64,000 bases of DNA, taken from assembly GCA_902799655.1 (NCBI GenBank), contig CADCBH010000015.1, positions 51,499-115,498 of the forward strand, in the 5' to 3' direction. Position numbers and translations under genes: made by a program. Under the pieces are notes generated by a model that had not been told where the DNA came from, made no database searches, and worked only from the letters and a program-made list of their open reading frames with translations. This stretch comes from an uncultured Bacteroidales bacterium (GTDB lineage: Bacteria > Bacteroidota > Bacteroidia > Bacteroidales > Bacteroidaceae). Of this stretch, positions 8,610 through 16,770 are shown piece after piece. Positions within the stretch are counted from its first letter, which is position 1. Each line of letters opens with the position of its first letter.

Positions 8610-10499
8610 ATGCAGAGATTATTCCTACTTACAGCCATTTTATTTGCAAACATCTTGACAATGAGCGCAGCAAAACTGACGATTGATCGTATTGACCCCA
8701 CCGACTGGTACGTGGGAATGAAGAACCCTTCACTCCAGCTGATGGTGTATGGCAAGGGAGTCCGTGACGTAGAACAGGTAACAACCGATTATCCTGGTGT
8801 GGTGATTGACAGTCTGGTACGTCTGGACTCGCCGAACTACCTGTTGGTATATCTGAATCTGAAGGATGCCAAACCAGGCACCATGACTCTGAAGTTTGGT
8901 AAGACCAAGGTCAACTACCAGCTGAAACAGCGTGAGATGAGTGGTGACAAGCGGGTGGGCTTCGACATCAGTGATGTCCTCTACCTGTTGATGCCCGATC
9001 GTTTTGCCCAGGGCCCCAACCACCAGTCACAGCTGAAAGGTATGCGCAGTTATAAAGAAGACCGCATGGCACCGTCCCTGCGTCATGGTGGTGACCTCGA
9101 GGGTCTTCAGCAGCATCTGGACTATTTCAATCAGCTGGGAGTTACAGCTTTGTGGTTCACCCCCATCCTTGAGAACGATTCACCCGATCACGGACAGTGG
9201 TCAACCTATCACGGCTATGCTTGCACCGATTACTATCGAGTTGATCCCCGCTTTGGTAGCAATCAGCAGTATCGCCAGCTCATTGATGCTTGTCATGCTA
9301 AAGGACTGAAGGTGGTGATGGATATGATTTTCAACCATTGTGGCTTTGAGCACCCGTGGGTGGCCGACCTGCCTTCAAAAGACTGGTTGAATCTGCCTGG
9401 ATGGTTGGAGCAGTCGGGTGGCACCAGTGACTCGCGAGGTACCGACTTCCTCCAGACCAGTTACAAGCTGACGCCTGTGCTCGACCCCTATGCTTCTGAG
9501 GTAGATTTGCGTGAGACGACAGAGGGCTGGTTTGTCAGTACAATGCCCGACCTGAACCAGAACAATCCACACCTGATGCGCTATCTCATACAGAATAGCA
9601 AGTGGTGGATAGAGACAGCAGGTATCGACGGTATCCGCATGGATACCTATCCCTATGCCTTCCGTAAGCCTATGGCAGCATGGATGAAGGAGTTAGACGA
9701 GGAGTATCCCAACTTCAATACCGTTGGTGAGACGTGGGTCACAGAACCTGCTTATACTGCCGCATGGCAGAAAGACTCTAAACTGTCTGACGAGAATAGC
9801 TATTTGAAGACCGTTATGGATTTTTCGTTCCAGGAGAAATTGGATTCAGCAAAGCATGAGATTACCGATGGGTGGTGGCGAGGCATGAACCGCCTGTACA
9901 ACTCGTTCTGCTACGACTACCTGTATCCCAATCCCTCAAGCGTGATGGCCTTCCTTGACAATCACGATACTGACCGCTTCCTGGGTGACGGACAGGATAT
10001 TACAGCATTGAAGCAAGGCTTGGCACTGCTGCTCACTGTGCGCCGTATTCCCCAGTTGTACTATGGCACAGAGATCATGATGAACGGCACCAAGGCTGTT
10101 ACCGATGGTCATGTGCGCAAGGACTTCCCTGGTGGATTCCCTGGTGATGAGCAGACAGCCTTCACCCGTGAGGGTCGCACGAAAATTCAGAATGAGATGT
10201 TCGATTGGCTCAGCAAGGTGCTCCACTGGCGTCAGGGCAACGAGACCATCATCCGTGGCTATCAGACTCAGTTCATCCCCTATAAAGGTGTCTATGTCAT
10301 TGCCCGTCGTTGGCACCGTCATGGTGTGCTGACCATTATCAACGGCACTCGTCGCAATGCCACTATGGAGATGAAGCGCTATGCTGAACTCTTTGATGCA
10401 GACCAGACGGAGGCTGAGGATATTGTGACTGGTCGCAAGTACAGCTTGCGCAAGGATCTGTCACTGTCTCCTCGTCAGGCACTGATTTTGGAGTACTAG
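8610..10499 (+). CDS. GH13 alpha-amylase family enzyme, SusA/neopullulanase-like
   Basis: 629 residues with a signal peptide (MQRLFLLTAILFANILTMSA). An N-terminal cyclomaltodextrinase-type beta domain (about 20-120) precedes the (beta/alpha)8 barrel. The GH13 regions are DMIFNHCG (region I), GIRMDTYPYA with nucleophile Asp345, VGETWV with acid/base Glu374, and FLDNHDTDRF with Asp453. The enzyme should cleave alpha-1,4 glucans or maltooligosaccharides in the periplasm. No SusC/SusD partner lies nearby, so it stands outside a full starch-utilisation locus. A palindrome upstream may be its operator. Start chosen from the signal peptide and promoter position. Confidence 0.92.
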   Translation: MQRLFLLTAILFANILTMSAAKLTIDRIDPTDWYVGMKNPSLQLMVYGKGVRDVEQVTTDYPGVVIDSLVRLDSPNYLLVYLNLKDAKPGTMTLKFGKTKVNYQLKQREMSGDKRVGFDISDVLYLLMPDRFAQGPNHQSQLKGMRSYKEDRMAPSLRHGGDLEGLQQHLDYFNQLGVTALWFTPILENDSPDHGQWSTYHGYACTDYYRVDPRFGSNQQYRQLIDACHAKGLKVVMDMIFNHCGFEHPWVADLPSKDWLNLPGWLEQSGGTSDSRGTDFLQTSYKLTPVLDPYASEVDLRETTEGWFVSTMPDLNQNNPHLMRYLIQNSKWWIETAGIDGIRMDTYPYAFRKPMAAWMKELDEEYPNFNTVGETWVTEPAYTAAWQKDSKLSDENSYLKTVMDFSFQEKLDSAKHEITDGWWRGMNRLYNSFCYDYLYPNPSSVMAFLDNHDTDRFLGDGQDITALKQGLALLLTVRRIPQLYYGTEIMMNGTKAVTDGHVRKDFPGGFPGDEQTAFTREGRTKIQNEMFDWLSKVLHWRQGNETIIRGYQTQFIPYKGVYVIARRWHRHGVLTIINGTRRNATMEMKRYAELFDADQTEAEDIVTGRKYSLRKDLSLSPRQALILEY

Positions 10500-10522
10500 A
10501 AGAAAAAACGGCAGTTTTTCTT
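10500..10522 (+). terminator. Terminator after the amylase gene
   Basis: AAGAAAAAAC / GTTTTTCTT stem around GGCA, starting at the last base of the stop codon. It is weak because it is A/T-rich. Confidence 0.5.
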
Positions 10523-10544
10523 GTCTGTTGCGAAAAAAATTACG

Positions 10545-10552
10545 TATCTTTG
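10545..10552 (+). promoter_or_regulatory. Promoter -7 element (TATCTTTG) for the M6 protease gene
   Basis: TATCTTTG lies 29 bases before the ATG at 10582. Confidence 0.7.
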
Positions 10553-10581
10553 CGAATTATATCGAGTGAAAATACGTAAGG

Positions 10582-12303
10582 ATGAAGAAACAGATATTAT
10601 TGATGTTGCTATTGGCAACAACGCTCACGATGAATGCTGTACCAGCCAAACGCGGTGTTTGGAAGACACTGCCATTGGCTGATGGTACAGAGGTAAGAGC
10701 CCAACTCGTGGGAGACGAACACGGGCACTATTGGCAGTCAGCAGATGGAACCGCTTACACACTTCAGAGTGGTCAGCAGTTCTATGCAAAGGTCGATAAG
10801 CAGCAGATTTCCCAGCGCGCCAAGGTACGTCGCCAGCAGATTAATGCCAAGCGCATCCAGCGCCTTCAGAGCCGTCGTGCTAGTGAGGCAAATAAATATG
10901 TGGGTGACAAGCGTGCTGTCATCATCTTGATTGACTTCCCAGATTTGAAGTTCAAGAGCGGACACAATAATAATCTTTATCAGAAGATTGCCAACCAAGA
11001 GAATTACAATGAGGGCAGTTTTGTAGGCTCTATGGCCGACTATTTTAAGGCACAAAGTGGCGGGCAGTTTGTGCTCGCCTTTGATGTGCTGGGGCCTGTC
11101 ACTGTCAGCAAGAAGCATTCATATTATGGCGAGAACGATCCCGACAATAATGATGCAGACAAGTATGCAGGCGAGATGGTCTGTGAGGCTGTCAAACTCG
11201 CTAAGAACCTGACAAGCGATTGGCGTCAGTACGACTGGGATGGTGATGGCTATGTTGACCAGGTCTACCTTGTCTATGCTGGCAAGGGTGAGGCCGATGG
11301 GGGAGACGAATCGACTGTATGGCCCCATTCTTATAATCTCAGTATGGCTAAACAATATGGTGATGGTGATGGAAAGGTCAATGTCGGAATTGGTATCTAT
11401 GTCAATACCTATGCCTGTGGTCCTGAGCTTGATGTTGAGAGCAAGATAGGAGGTATCGGCACTATGTGCCACGAGTATTCACATTGTTTGGGCTATCCTG
11501 ATTTCTACGATACCGACTATAGCGGAGGTCAGGGAATGTGCTATTGGGACCTCATGGATGGTGGCAGCTACAATGGTGATGGTTTTCAGCCAGCAGGCTA
11601 TACCAGCTATGAGCGCTGGATGGCAGGATGGCTTGAACCCATCGAGCTCGGTGCTGAGGATAGGAGCATCACGGACATGAAATCGCTGCAGAATGATGGC
11701 GAGTGCTATGTCATTTATAATAAAGGCAACAAAAACGAGTATTTCCTTTTGGAGAACCGCCAGTTAGAAGGCTGGGATGCCTCGTTGCCTGCTGCCGGAT
11801 TGATGATTCTCCATTGCGACTATGATGCCAGCGCATGGCTGTACAACGAAGTCAACCAAGACCCCGACCACCAGCGTTTCACGTGGGTGCCTGCTGATGG
11901 CGAGTACCAGTCTGGTATATCTGAAGGTGAGGTCTATTACACTTGGTTTGGTATGCTGAAAGACCTCTTCCCACAGCGCAATGTCACCTCATTCAATAAG
12001 GACTTCAAGACCAAAGACAATAAGGTTAAGAAGGCAGCCATGTTCTTCAATAAGAATACTGACAATACCTATTGGCTCGACAGTTCTGTCGAGAATATCA
12101 CGCAGAACAGCGACAAGACCATCTCCTTCGACTTTGTAGCATCATATGGCGATAGTGGTGGCCCCTCTGCTATTCAGAATATCAGTGTCAAGCCAAGGGG
12201 TGACGCCCCCATCTATACGATTGACGGGCGCTATGTAGGCACAGATCCCAATCGATTGCCACGAGGACTCTATATCCTCAATGGCAAGAAATTTGTTAAG
12301 TAG
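10582..12303 (+). CDS. Secreted M6-family (immune inhibitor A-like) metalloprotease
   Basis: 573 residues. A signal peptide (MKKQILLMLLLATTLTMNA) is followed by a basic, helical propeptide-like segment rich in Arg/Gln (about 70-105) and then the catalytic domain. The zinc motif HEYSHCLGYPD (His297, Glu298, His301) is the M6 signature HExxHxxGxPD. The C-terminal tail ends in a short module (YTIDGRYVGTD, then GLYILNGKKFVK) of the kind seen on many secreted Prevotella proteins. It may serve in sorting. The likely site of action is the cell surface or the medium, on protein substrates that cannot be told from sequence. Confidence 0.88.
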   Translation: MKKQILLMLLLATTLTMNAVPAKRGVWKTLPLADGTEVRAQLVGDEHGHYWQSADGTAYTLQSGQQFYAKVDKQQISQRAKVRRQQINAKRIQRLQSRRASEANKYVGDKRAVIILIDFPDLKFKSGHNNNLYQKIANQENYNEGSFVGSMADYFKAQSGGQFVLAFDVLGPVTVSKKHSYYGENDPDNNDADKYAGEMVCEAVKLAKNLTSDWRQYDWDGDGYVDQVYLVYAGKGEADGGDESTVWPHSYNLSMAKQYGDGDGKVNVGIGIYVNTYACGPELDVESKIGGIGTMCHEYSHCLGYPDFYDTDYSGGQGMCYWDLMDGGSYNGDGFQPAGYTSYERWMAGWLEPIELGAEDRSITDMKSLQNDGECYVIYNKGNKNEYFLLENRQLEGWDASLPAAGLMILHCDYDASAWLYNEVNQDPDHQRFTWVPADGEYQSGISEGEVYYTWFGMLKDLFPQRNVTSFNKDFKTKDNKVKKAAMFFNKNTDNTYWLDSSVENITQNSDKTISFDFVASYGDSGGPSAIQNISVKPRGDAPIYTIDGRYVGTDPNRLPRGLYILNGKKFVK

Positions 12304-12360
12304 CTCTTGCTGCTAATGGTCTTATGACTATCTGGATGCTATGTAACTTGCTAAGGAAGT

Positions 12361-12605
12361 TGTCACTTTGACGGGAGTGCTCAAGGCTCAAAAAGGGAGG
12401 GTGACGGGAGGAAGCAGTGCAAGATAACGTTGGTACGACCCGAAAGTGACCTATCACGTCTGAAAGAAGCAAACGCCTTGCTTGCTTCTTCCTCGCGGCC
12501 CGCTTGCTCGCTTGCTTCGAGCAAGCGCCTCGTCTGCTTGAAGCAAGAATAATCAGAAGAAATCCAGGATTTAAAGGCCATAAGTCCTAGATTTATCAAT
12601 GACAA
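12361..12605. repeat. Repeat-rich spacer between the protease and HAD genes
   Basis: The 428-bp gap 12304-12731 holds no credible gene. It contains an exact 20-bp word at 12439-12458 shared with 14153-14172, and a stem CGCTTGCT-TCG-AGCAAGCG. GCTTGCTTC/AAGCAAG words are shared with 13930-13990, and TCCTAGATTTA occurs twice as a direct repeat. A 19-bp exact match (AAACCTTGCAATAATTCGA) at 12675-12693 recurs at 14190-14208. Confidence 0.7.
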
Positions 12606-12719
12606 ATCCTAGATTTACAAACCACTTCAACTGGAAATGGTTCCGGTTCTTGTTTTTTATAAAACTTTTCGCCCAAACCTTGCAATAATTCGATATTTGG
12701 TGAGTTCAGAATTATTTGC

Positions 12720-12727
12720 TATCTTTG
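12720..12727 (+). promoter_or_regulatory. Promoter -7 element (TATCTTTG) for the HAD gene
   Basis: TATCTTTG ends four bases before the ATG at 12732, predicting a leaderless transcript. Confidence 0.7.
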
Positions 12728-12731
12728 CACC

Positions 12732-13532
12732 ATGAAACAAGAAGAGACACAGCAATACGCATTGTTTTTTGATATCGATGGAACGCTCGTCAGTTTCAAG
12801 AGCCATGAGATTCCGGCTTCCACCATCTTTGCACTCACACAGGCCAAGGCTAATGGCTCGCGGGTCTATATTGCTACGGGCCGACCTCCAGTTATTCTCA
12901 CCAACCTGGGGGCTATCGAGCACCTCATCGACGGCTACATCACCACCAACGGAGCTTTGTGCTATGTGGGCGATCAGTTGGTTTGCTGTCAGCCCATTCC
13001 CATGCAGGATGTCATGACTTGTGTGAACGATGCCCAGGAGAAAGGCTACAGCCTGATAGTTGTAGGTCGTAAGGAGGTGGCTGTGCTCGACCCAAAGGGC
13101 GATGTGGACCGCATCTTCCGCCAGATGCTGGCTGTCAAGAATCTCGACAAGGCCTCGCCTTTGGATGAAGTCCTGCAACAGGATATCCTCCAGTTGACGC
13201 CTTTCTTCCCAGCCGACTACGAGCCCCAGTTGCTGGCTCGTATGTCCCAGTGTGTCTCTGGTCGTTGGCATCCTGAGTTTACCGACATTACAGCCAACGG
13301 AGCCGACAAGGGAAAGGGCATCCAGGCAATCGCTCGTCATGAAGGTTTTGACCCCAGTCATACCATTGCCTTTGGCGACGGAGGCAACGATACCTCCATG
13401 ATTCTGCAGGCAGGCATCGGCGTTGCGATGGGTAATGCCATTGACGCGTTGAAGCAACAGGCTGACTACATCACCTCCTCTGTCGATGAGGATGGCATCC
13501 TTAATGCCCTCCGTCATTTCGGGGTGGTATAA
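12732..13532 (+). CDS. Cof-type HAD-IIB sugar-phosphatase-like hydrolase
   Basis: 266 residues. Motif I is FFDIDGTLVSF (nucleophile Asp14, acid Asp16), motif II is IATGRPP, and the C-terminal motifs are GADKGKGIQAIARHEG and FGDGGNDTSMI. The cap between them is of the alpha/beta type C2B. Members dephosphorylate sugar phosphates or cofactors such as pyridoxal phosphate and flavin nucleotides in the cytosol; specificity cannot be read here. It is a single gene with its own promoter, bordered on both sides by repeat-rich spacers. Confidence 0.9.
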   Translation: MKQEETQQYALFFDIDGTLVSFKSHEIPASTIFALTQAKANGSRVYIATGRPPVILTNLGAIEHLIDGYITTNGALCYVGDQLVCCQPIPMQDVMTCVNDAQEKGYSLIVVGRKEVAVLDPKGDVDRIFRQMLAVKNLDKASPLDEVLQQDILQLTPFFPADYEPQLLARMSQCVSGRWHPEFTDITANGADKGKGIQAIARHEGFDPSHTIAFGDGGNDTSMILQAGIGVAMGNAIDALKQQADYITSSVDEDGILNALRHFGVV

Positions 13533-13553
13533 CCTCGGAAGGAAGTTTTTCGA

Positions 13554-13816
13554 TTTTACCCTCACATGTTAACGTCACCCCACTCAAAGTGCGATGTACA
13601 GGGCGTTTGAACCACGTTAGGGATGTTGATTCTCCCTCACGTCTCCCTAACGTTTTGGGTCACATTTTTCTTATTGAGTGTCGAGATTTCAGTTATGTGA
13701 GTCTCCAGATGCAAAAAGGTGAGGGAGACGTTAGGGTAAATTGTTTACCCTAACGTGCCTCAATCCTTTTGTACATCGGTGTTTGAGGCCTGTCATGTTA
13801 ACATGTTAGGGTAAAA
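13554..13816. mobile_element. MITE-like palindromic element in the HAD downstream spacer
   Basis: Bounded by a near-perfect 20-bp terminal inverted repeat: TTTTACCCTCACATGTTAAC at 13554-13573 and its complement (one mismatch) at 13797-13816. Inside are the arms ACGTTAGGGA (13614-13623) and TCCCTAACGT (13644-13653), and a 13-bp perfect palindrome ACGTTAGGGTAAA-TTG-TTTACCCTAACGT. It has no ORF. Its 71-bp core (13595-13665) is 65/71 identical to 63724-63794. Confidence 0.6.
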
Positions 13817-13866
13817 TTGCAATTCGTCAAAAAACAACGATGTGCCAAGCAAGAAGCCGAGTCGCT

Positions 13867-13932
13867 ATCAGAGAAACGACGTGTTACTGATCGAGAAACG
13901 ACGTGTTGCTGATCGAGAAACGACGTGTTGCT
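13867..13932 (+). repeat. Three tandem 22-bp repeats
   Basis: Unit GATCGAGAAACGACGTGTTG plus CT at 13889-13910 and 13911-13932. A diverged first copy lies at 13867-13888. The copies abut with no spacer, so this is not a CRISPR. Confidence 0.85.
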
Positions 13933-14069
13933 CCTTCCTCGCGACCCGTCTGCTCGAAGCAAGCACCTCGTCTGCTCGGAGCAAGCATCCCGTCTGCCTT
14001 TTTTTAGTAGTCACTTTCGGGTCGTTCCTGACGTTCTTTCCACTCGTTCCGCAGTCATCTCCGACCCGT

Positions 14070-14106
14070 TTCCAAGTCACTTTACCCCCCTAAAGTGACT
14101 TGGGAA
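14070..14106. repeat. Long palindrome in the repeat spacer
   Basis: TTCCAAGTCACTTTA and TAAAGTGACTTGGGAA are complementary (one extra G) around CCCCCC. It lies between the 22-bp repeats and the leader RNA promoter. The rest of 13933-14172 is made of the same GAAGCAAG/GACCCGAAAGTGAC words as the 12.4-kb spacer. Confidence 0.75.
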
Positions 14107-14217
14107 CACCCGCAAGATGACTTGCCTTCACCTCGTAGATGACTTCGGAGCGACCCGAAAGTGACCTATCCTCTGCCATTTTTTCACCAAAACCTTGCAA
14201 TAATTCGAAATTCTTTG

Positions 14218-14225
14218 TATCTTTG
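14218..14225 (+). promoter_or_regulatory. Promoter -7 element (TATCTTTG) for the structured leader RNA
   Basis: TATCTTTG, with TTGC at 14195-14198 giving about 19-20 bp spacing. Predicted start is near 14230, about 300 nt upstream of the methyltransferase ATG. No other TAnnTTTG lies closer to that gene. Confidence 0.7.
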
Positions 14226-14229
14226 CATT

Positions 14230-14475
14230 CAAGTACTGCTAATGGCTGTAAACAGCCCGTGGTCTCTGAGTGCAGAGTGGTGGTATGATTTTAGTGGAAT
14301 AATTAACAAGCGTTTGCTGTTATTCGGAATTGTCCTAAGAATCTCGCAAATTCAATGAACCAAACCGAATGAATAAGTCGCAAGCGCCTGTGCGTTAAGC
14401 ATGGGCGTGACTTATCTGGTTTGGTGGGCATGCGAGAGCCTTTAGGACATGGATAGGAATACGTCCATGTCTTTT
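14230..14475 (+). ncRNA. Structured leader RNA with terminator/antiterminator architecture
   Basis: Three 5' hairpins: GGCTG/CAGCC (14244-14257), CTCTG/CAGAG (14264-14277) and GAAT..AACAAGC/GCTGTTATTC (14297-14325). A long rod follows with five helices: 14331-14338/14442-14449, 14342-14348/14431-14437, 14360-14366/14418-14424, 14373-14379/14409-14415 and 14385-14393/14399-14407. The outermost right strand (TTAGGACA, 14442-14449) overlaps the left arm of a terminator (14446-14453), so the two are exclusive. It resembles no RNA family I recognise; a 6S-like rod was considered. The 51 nt from the terminator to the ATG lack a promoter. Confidence 0.6.
14446..14475 (+). terminator. Attenuator-type terminator in the leader RNA
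   Basis: GACATGGA (14446-14453) pairs with TCCATGTC (14464-14471), followed by TTTT. The left arm shares four bases with the closing helix of the upstream rod. Confidence 0.6.
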
Positions 14476-14526
14476 GTGCTCTACTGCCTGCCTCCGATGA
14501 TAAGCAATACGCATAATGCATAGCGT

Positions 14527-15606
14527 ATGGCCAATAAGAACCTAAATGCTGCTAAGACAGCTAAGAAGGATGAGTTTTACACTCAGATGACAGATATCGA
14601 GCGGGAGTTGCAACACTATTGGAAGCACTTTCGCGATAAGGTTGTGTTGTGCAATTGTGACGACCCTTATGAGAGTAACTTCTTCAAGTACTTTGCCTTG
14701 CGATTTAACCAACTGGGCTTAAAGAAGTTGATTTGCACATGTTATAATGGTTCACCTGTTCAAGGCAATGAACTAATGATAGACTTTGGCGATTTTACGG
14801 ATGAGCCAAAGAAGATTGCCTATAAGGTCGAGATTACTGAAGTGAAGGATTTGAATGGTGATGGGGCAGTAGATCTTAGTGATGTACAATACTTACTAAA
14901 GAATGATAAAAATGTTATTGGCACATTAAAAACGGGTGACTTTCGTGACCCAGAGTGCTTCGAGTTGCTGAAACAATCTGATATTGTTGTAACAAATCCT
15001 CCATTCTCGTTATTTAGGGAGTATATAGGACAATTAATAGCATATGAAAAGAAATTCTTGATAATTGGCAATCAAAATAATATTACTTATAAAGAAGTCT
15101 TTCCTCTTCTCATGAACAATTTGGTATGGCTTGGATATAAATCTGGTGACATGGCTTTTAGAGTTCCAGAAGATTATGAGGCAAGAGAAACAAGATACTG
15201 GCAAGATGAAACAGGTCAAAAATGGAGAAGCCTTGGGAATATTTGTTGGTTTACAAATCTTGATCACACTAAGCGCCATGAGGAACTTGACTTGATTTGT
15301 CGCTATTCACCAGAAGAATATCCTCATTACGATAATTATAACGCAATTGAAGTAAGCCATGTACAAGATATTCCATCTGATTTTTCCGGAGTAATGGGCG
15401 TACCTGTTACTTTTTTAGACAAATATAATCCAGATCAGTTTGAGATTGTTGGCTTGACAGAAAGGAATGAAGATTATAATTTAAATGCTGAAGATATTAA
15501 TAAGCTAAGAATTCCAGGTTTTACTAAATATGATAGACCCTATATAAAAGGAGTAAGAAAATATGCACGAATCCTAATTCGCAACAAACATCCCCAAAAG
15601 ATATGA
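14527..15606 (+). CDS. EcoRI-family adenine-specific DNA methyltransferase
   Basis: 359 residues. It has the N-terminal AKKDEFYTQMTDIERELQHY and CNCDDPYESNFFKYF typical of EcoRI-type N6-adenine methylases, and the catalytic motif IV TNPPFSLF (NPPF at 157-160). Downstream family segments are FLIIGNQNNITYKEVFPL and NICWFTNLDH. Residues 108-120 (DLNGDGAVDLSDV) form an EF-hand/dockerin-like acidic loop. The role is methylation of adenine in a specific DNA site, protecting it from a partner nuclease. The stop overlaps the next start (ATGA), so the two proteins are translationally coupled. The second half is clearly AT-richer than the flanking chromosome, which suggests horizontal acquisition. No EcoRI-like endonuclease lies nearby. 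Confidence 0.88.
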   Translation: MANKNLNAAKTAKKDEFYTQMTDIERELQHYWKHFRDKVVLCNCDDPYESNFFKYFALRFNQLGLKKLICTCYNGSPVQGNELMIDFGDFTDEPKKIAYKVEITEVKDLNGDGAVDLSDVQYLLKNDKNVIGTLKTGDFRDPECFELLKQSDIVVTNPPFSLFREYIGQLIAYEKKFLIIGNQNNITYKEVFPLLMNNLVWLGYKSGDMAFRVPEDYEARETRYWQDETGQKWRSLGNICWFTNLDHTKRHEELDLICRYSPEEYPHYDNYNAIEVSHVQDIPSDFSGVMGVPVTFLDKYNPDQFEIVGLTERNEDYNLNAEDINKLRIPGFTKYDRPYIKGVRKYARILIRNKHPQKI

Positions 15607-16742
15607 ACGATAATGAAAGAATGAAGATAACCCCGATAGAGGTGACAGTCCGAGAAATCACCGATGGTTACGTGAATAATGACGAACTGGGCGTACGTGG
15701 TTATGGTGGTCTGTTAGACATCCGTCCACCTTATCAGCGTGAGTTTATATATAATGAGAAGGAACAACAGGCAGTGATAAGAACGGTGCTTCAGGGTTAT
15801 CCGCTCAACGTGATGTATTGGGTAAAACGCTCGGAGGATGCTGACTGCCCTTACGAGGTGATGGACGGACAGCAACGTACATTATCGTTGTGTGAATATG
15901 TGGCTGGTAAGTTTTCTTATGAGTTCAAGAACTTCTTCAACCAGCAACCAGATATTCAGAAACGTATATATGAATATAAGTTGACGGTATACGTCTGTGA
16001 GGGTGAACCCAGTGAGAAACTGGAGTGGTTTAAGACAATCAACATTGCAGGCAAACAGCTGAACGAGCAAGAAATTAACAATGCTATATATGCGGGACCC
16101 TTTGTGAGTGATGCTAAACGTCATTTTTCGAAAAAGAACTGCGGTGCAGAGAGATTAGGGAAAGAATTGGTAAATGGTGTCGTGAACCGACAGGACTTTC
16201 TTAAGAAAGCACTTGAATGGATAACTGAACATGAAACACGTGAAGGACATCGTCAATCGGTAGTAGGTTATATGGCAGCACACCAACATGATCCCAATGC
16301 CAATAATCTATGGACGTATTTCCAAAACGTATTGAATTGGGCCATTACGAATTTCGACATGAAGAAGTTCAAGAAGATTATGAAAGGGTTGGACTGGGCT
16401 CTATTCTATGACCGCTTCCACGATAAGACACTGGATACTGCGGAGATGGCGAAGCAGATATCTGCCTTGATGCGTGACAGTGAGATACAGAGACAGGCAG
16501 GCATTATTCCCTATGTATTGACAGGTGACGAGCATTACCTTGACCTGCGAGCATTCCCAGAGGATATTAAGTTGGCTGTGTGGGAACAACAGCACCACAT
16601 CTGTCCCAATTGTGGTAAGGAGTTCGACTATGAATTTATGGAGGGTGACCACATTACTCCTTGGCGTGATGGAGGACGCACTGTCATTGAGAACTGCCAA
16701 ATGCTGTGTAAAGAATGTAATAGAAGAAAAGGAGCAAAATAG
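15603..16742 (+). CDS. DUF262 (GmrS-like) protein with C-terminal HNH nuclease domain
   Basis: 379 residues. The N-terminal DUF262 domain (about 15-230) carries the signature MDGQQRTLSL (DGQQR at 88-92), a ParB/Srx-type motif found in GmrSD, BrxU and SspE nucleases. The C-terminus (about 333-376) is a Cys4-type HNH: CPNCGKEF, then EGDHITPWRDGG, then NCQMLCKECNRRKG. The likely function is modification-sensitive DNA cleavage, with the upstream methyltransferase marking self. The family link between DUF262 nucleases and phage defence is established; the role of this pair is inferred. It overlaps the methyltransferase by four bases, and base composition is closer to the host than that of its partner. 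Confidence 0.85.
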   Translation: MNDNERMKITPIEVTVREITDGYVNNDELGVRGYGGLLDIRPPYQREFIYNEKEQQAVIRTVLQGYPLNVMYWVKRSEDADCPYEVMDGQQRTLSLCEYVAGKFSYEFKNFFNQQPDIQKRIYEYKLTVYVCEGEPSEKLEWFKTINIAGKQLNEQEINNAIYAGPFVSDAKRHFSKKNCGAERLGKELVNGVVNRQDFLKKALEWITEHETREGHRQSVVGYMAAHQHDPNANNLWTYFQNVLNWAITNFDMKKFKKIMKGLDWALFYDRFHDKTLDTAEMAKQISALMRDSEIQRQAGIIPYVLTGDEHYLDLRAFPEDIKLAVWEQQHHICPNCGKEFDYEFMEGDHITPWRDGGRTVIENCQMLCKECNRRKGAK

Positions 16743-16770
16743 AATGTATAATAATATCAGATTTATCACT

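Noticed and set aside
13867-13932. Possible CRISPR array
   Set aside because: Three 22-bp units are directly adjacent with no spacers, and no cas genes lie nearby.
13842-14093. 83-codon plus-strand ORF in the repeat spacer
   Set aside because: It is made almost entirely of the 22-bp tandem repeats and shared hairpin words. It has no promoter and no protein-like domain, and an antisense ORF of similar size covers the same bases.
14230-14475. tmRNA, RNase P RNA or SRP RNA
   Set aside because: No tag-peptide frame, no GAGGAAAGTCC-type P4 motif and no SRP tetraloop. A 6S-like rod remains possible but the 5' hairpins and overlapping terminator fit an attenuator better.
14926-14944. TTGGCACA word in the methyltransferase gene as a sigma-54 site
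   Set aside because: There is no GC at the required N10 spacing, and it lies inside the coding region.
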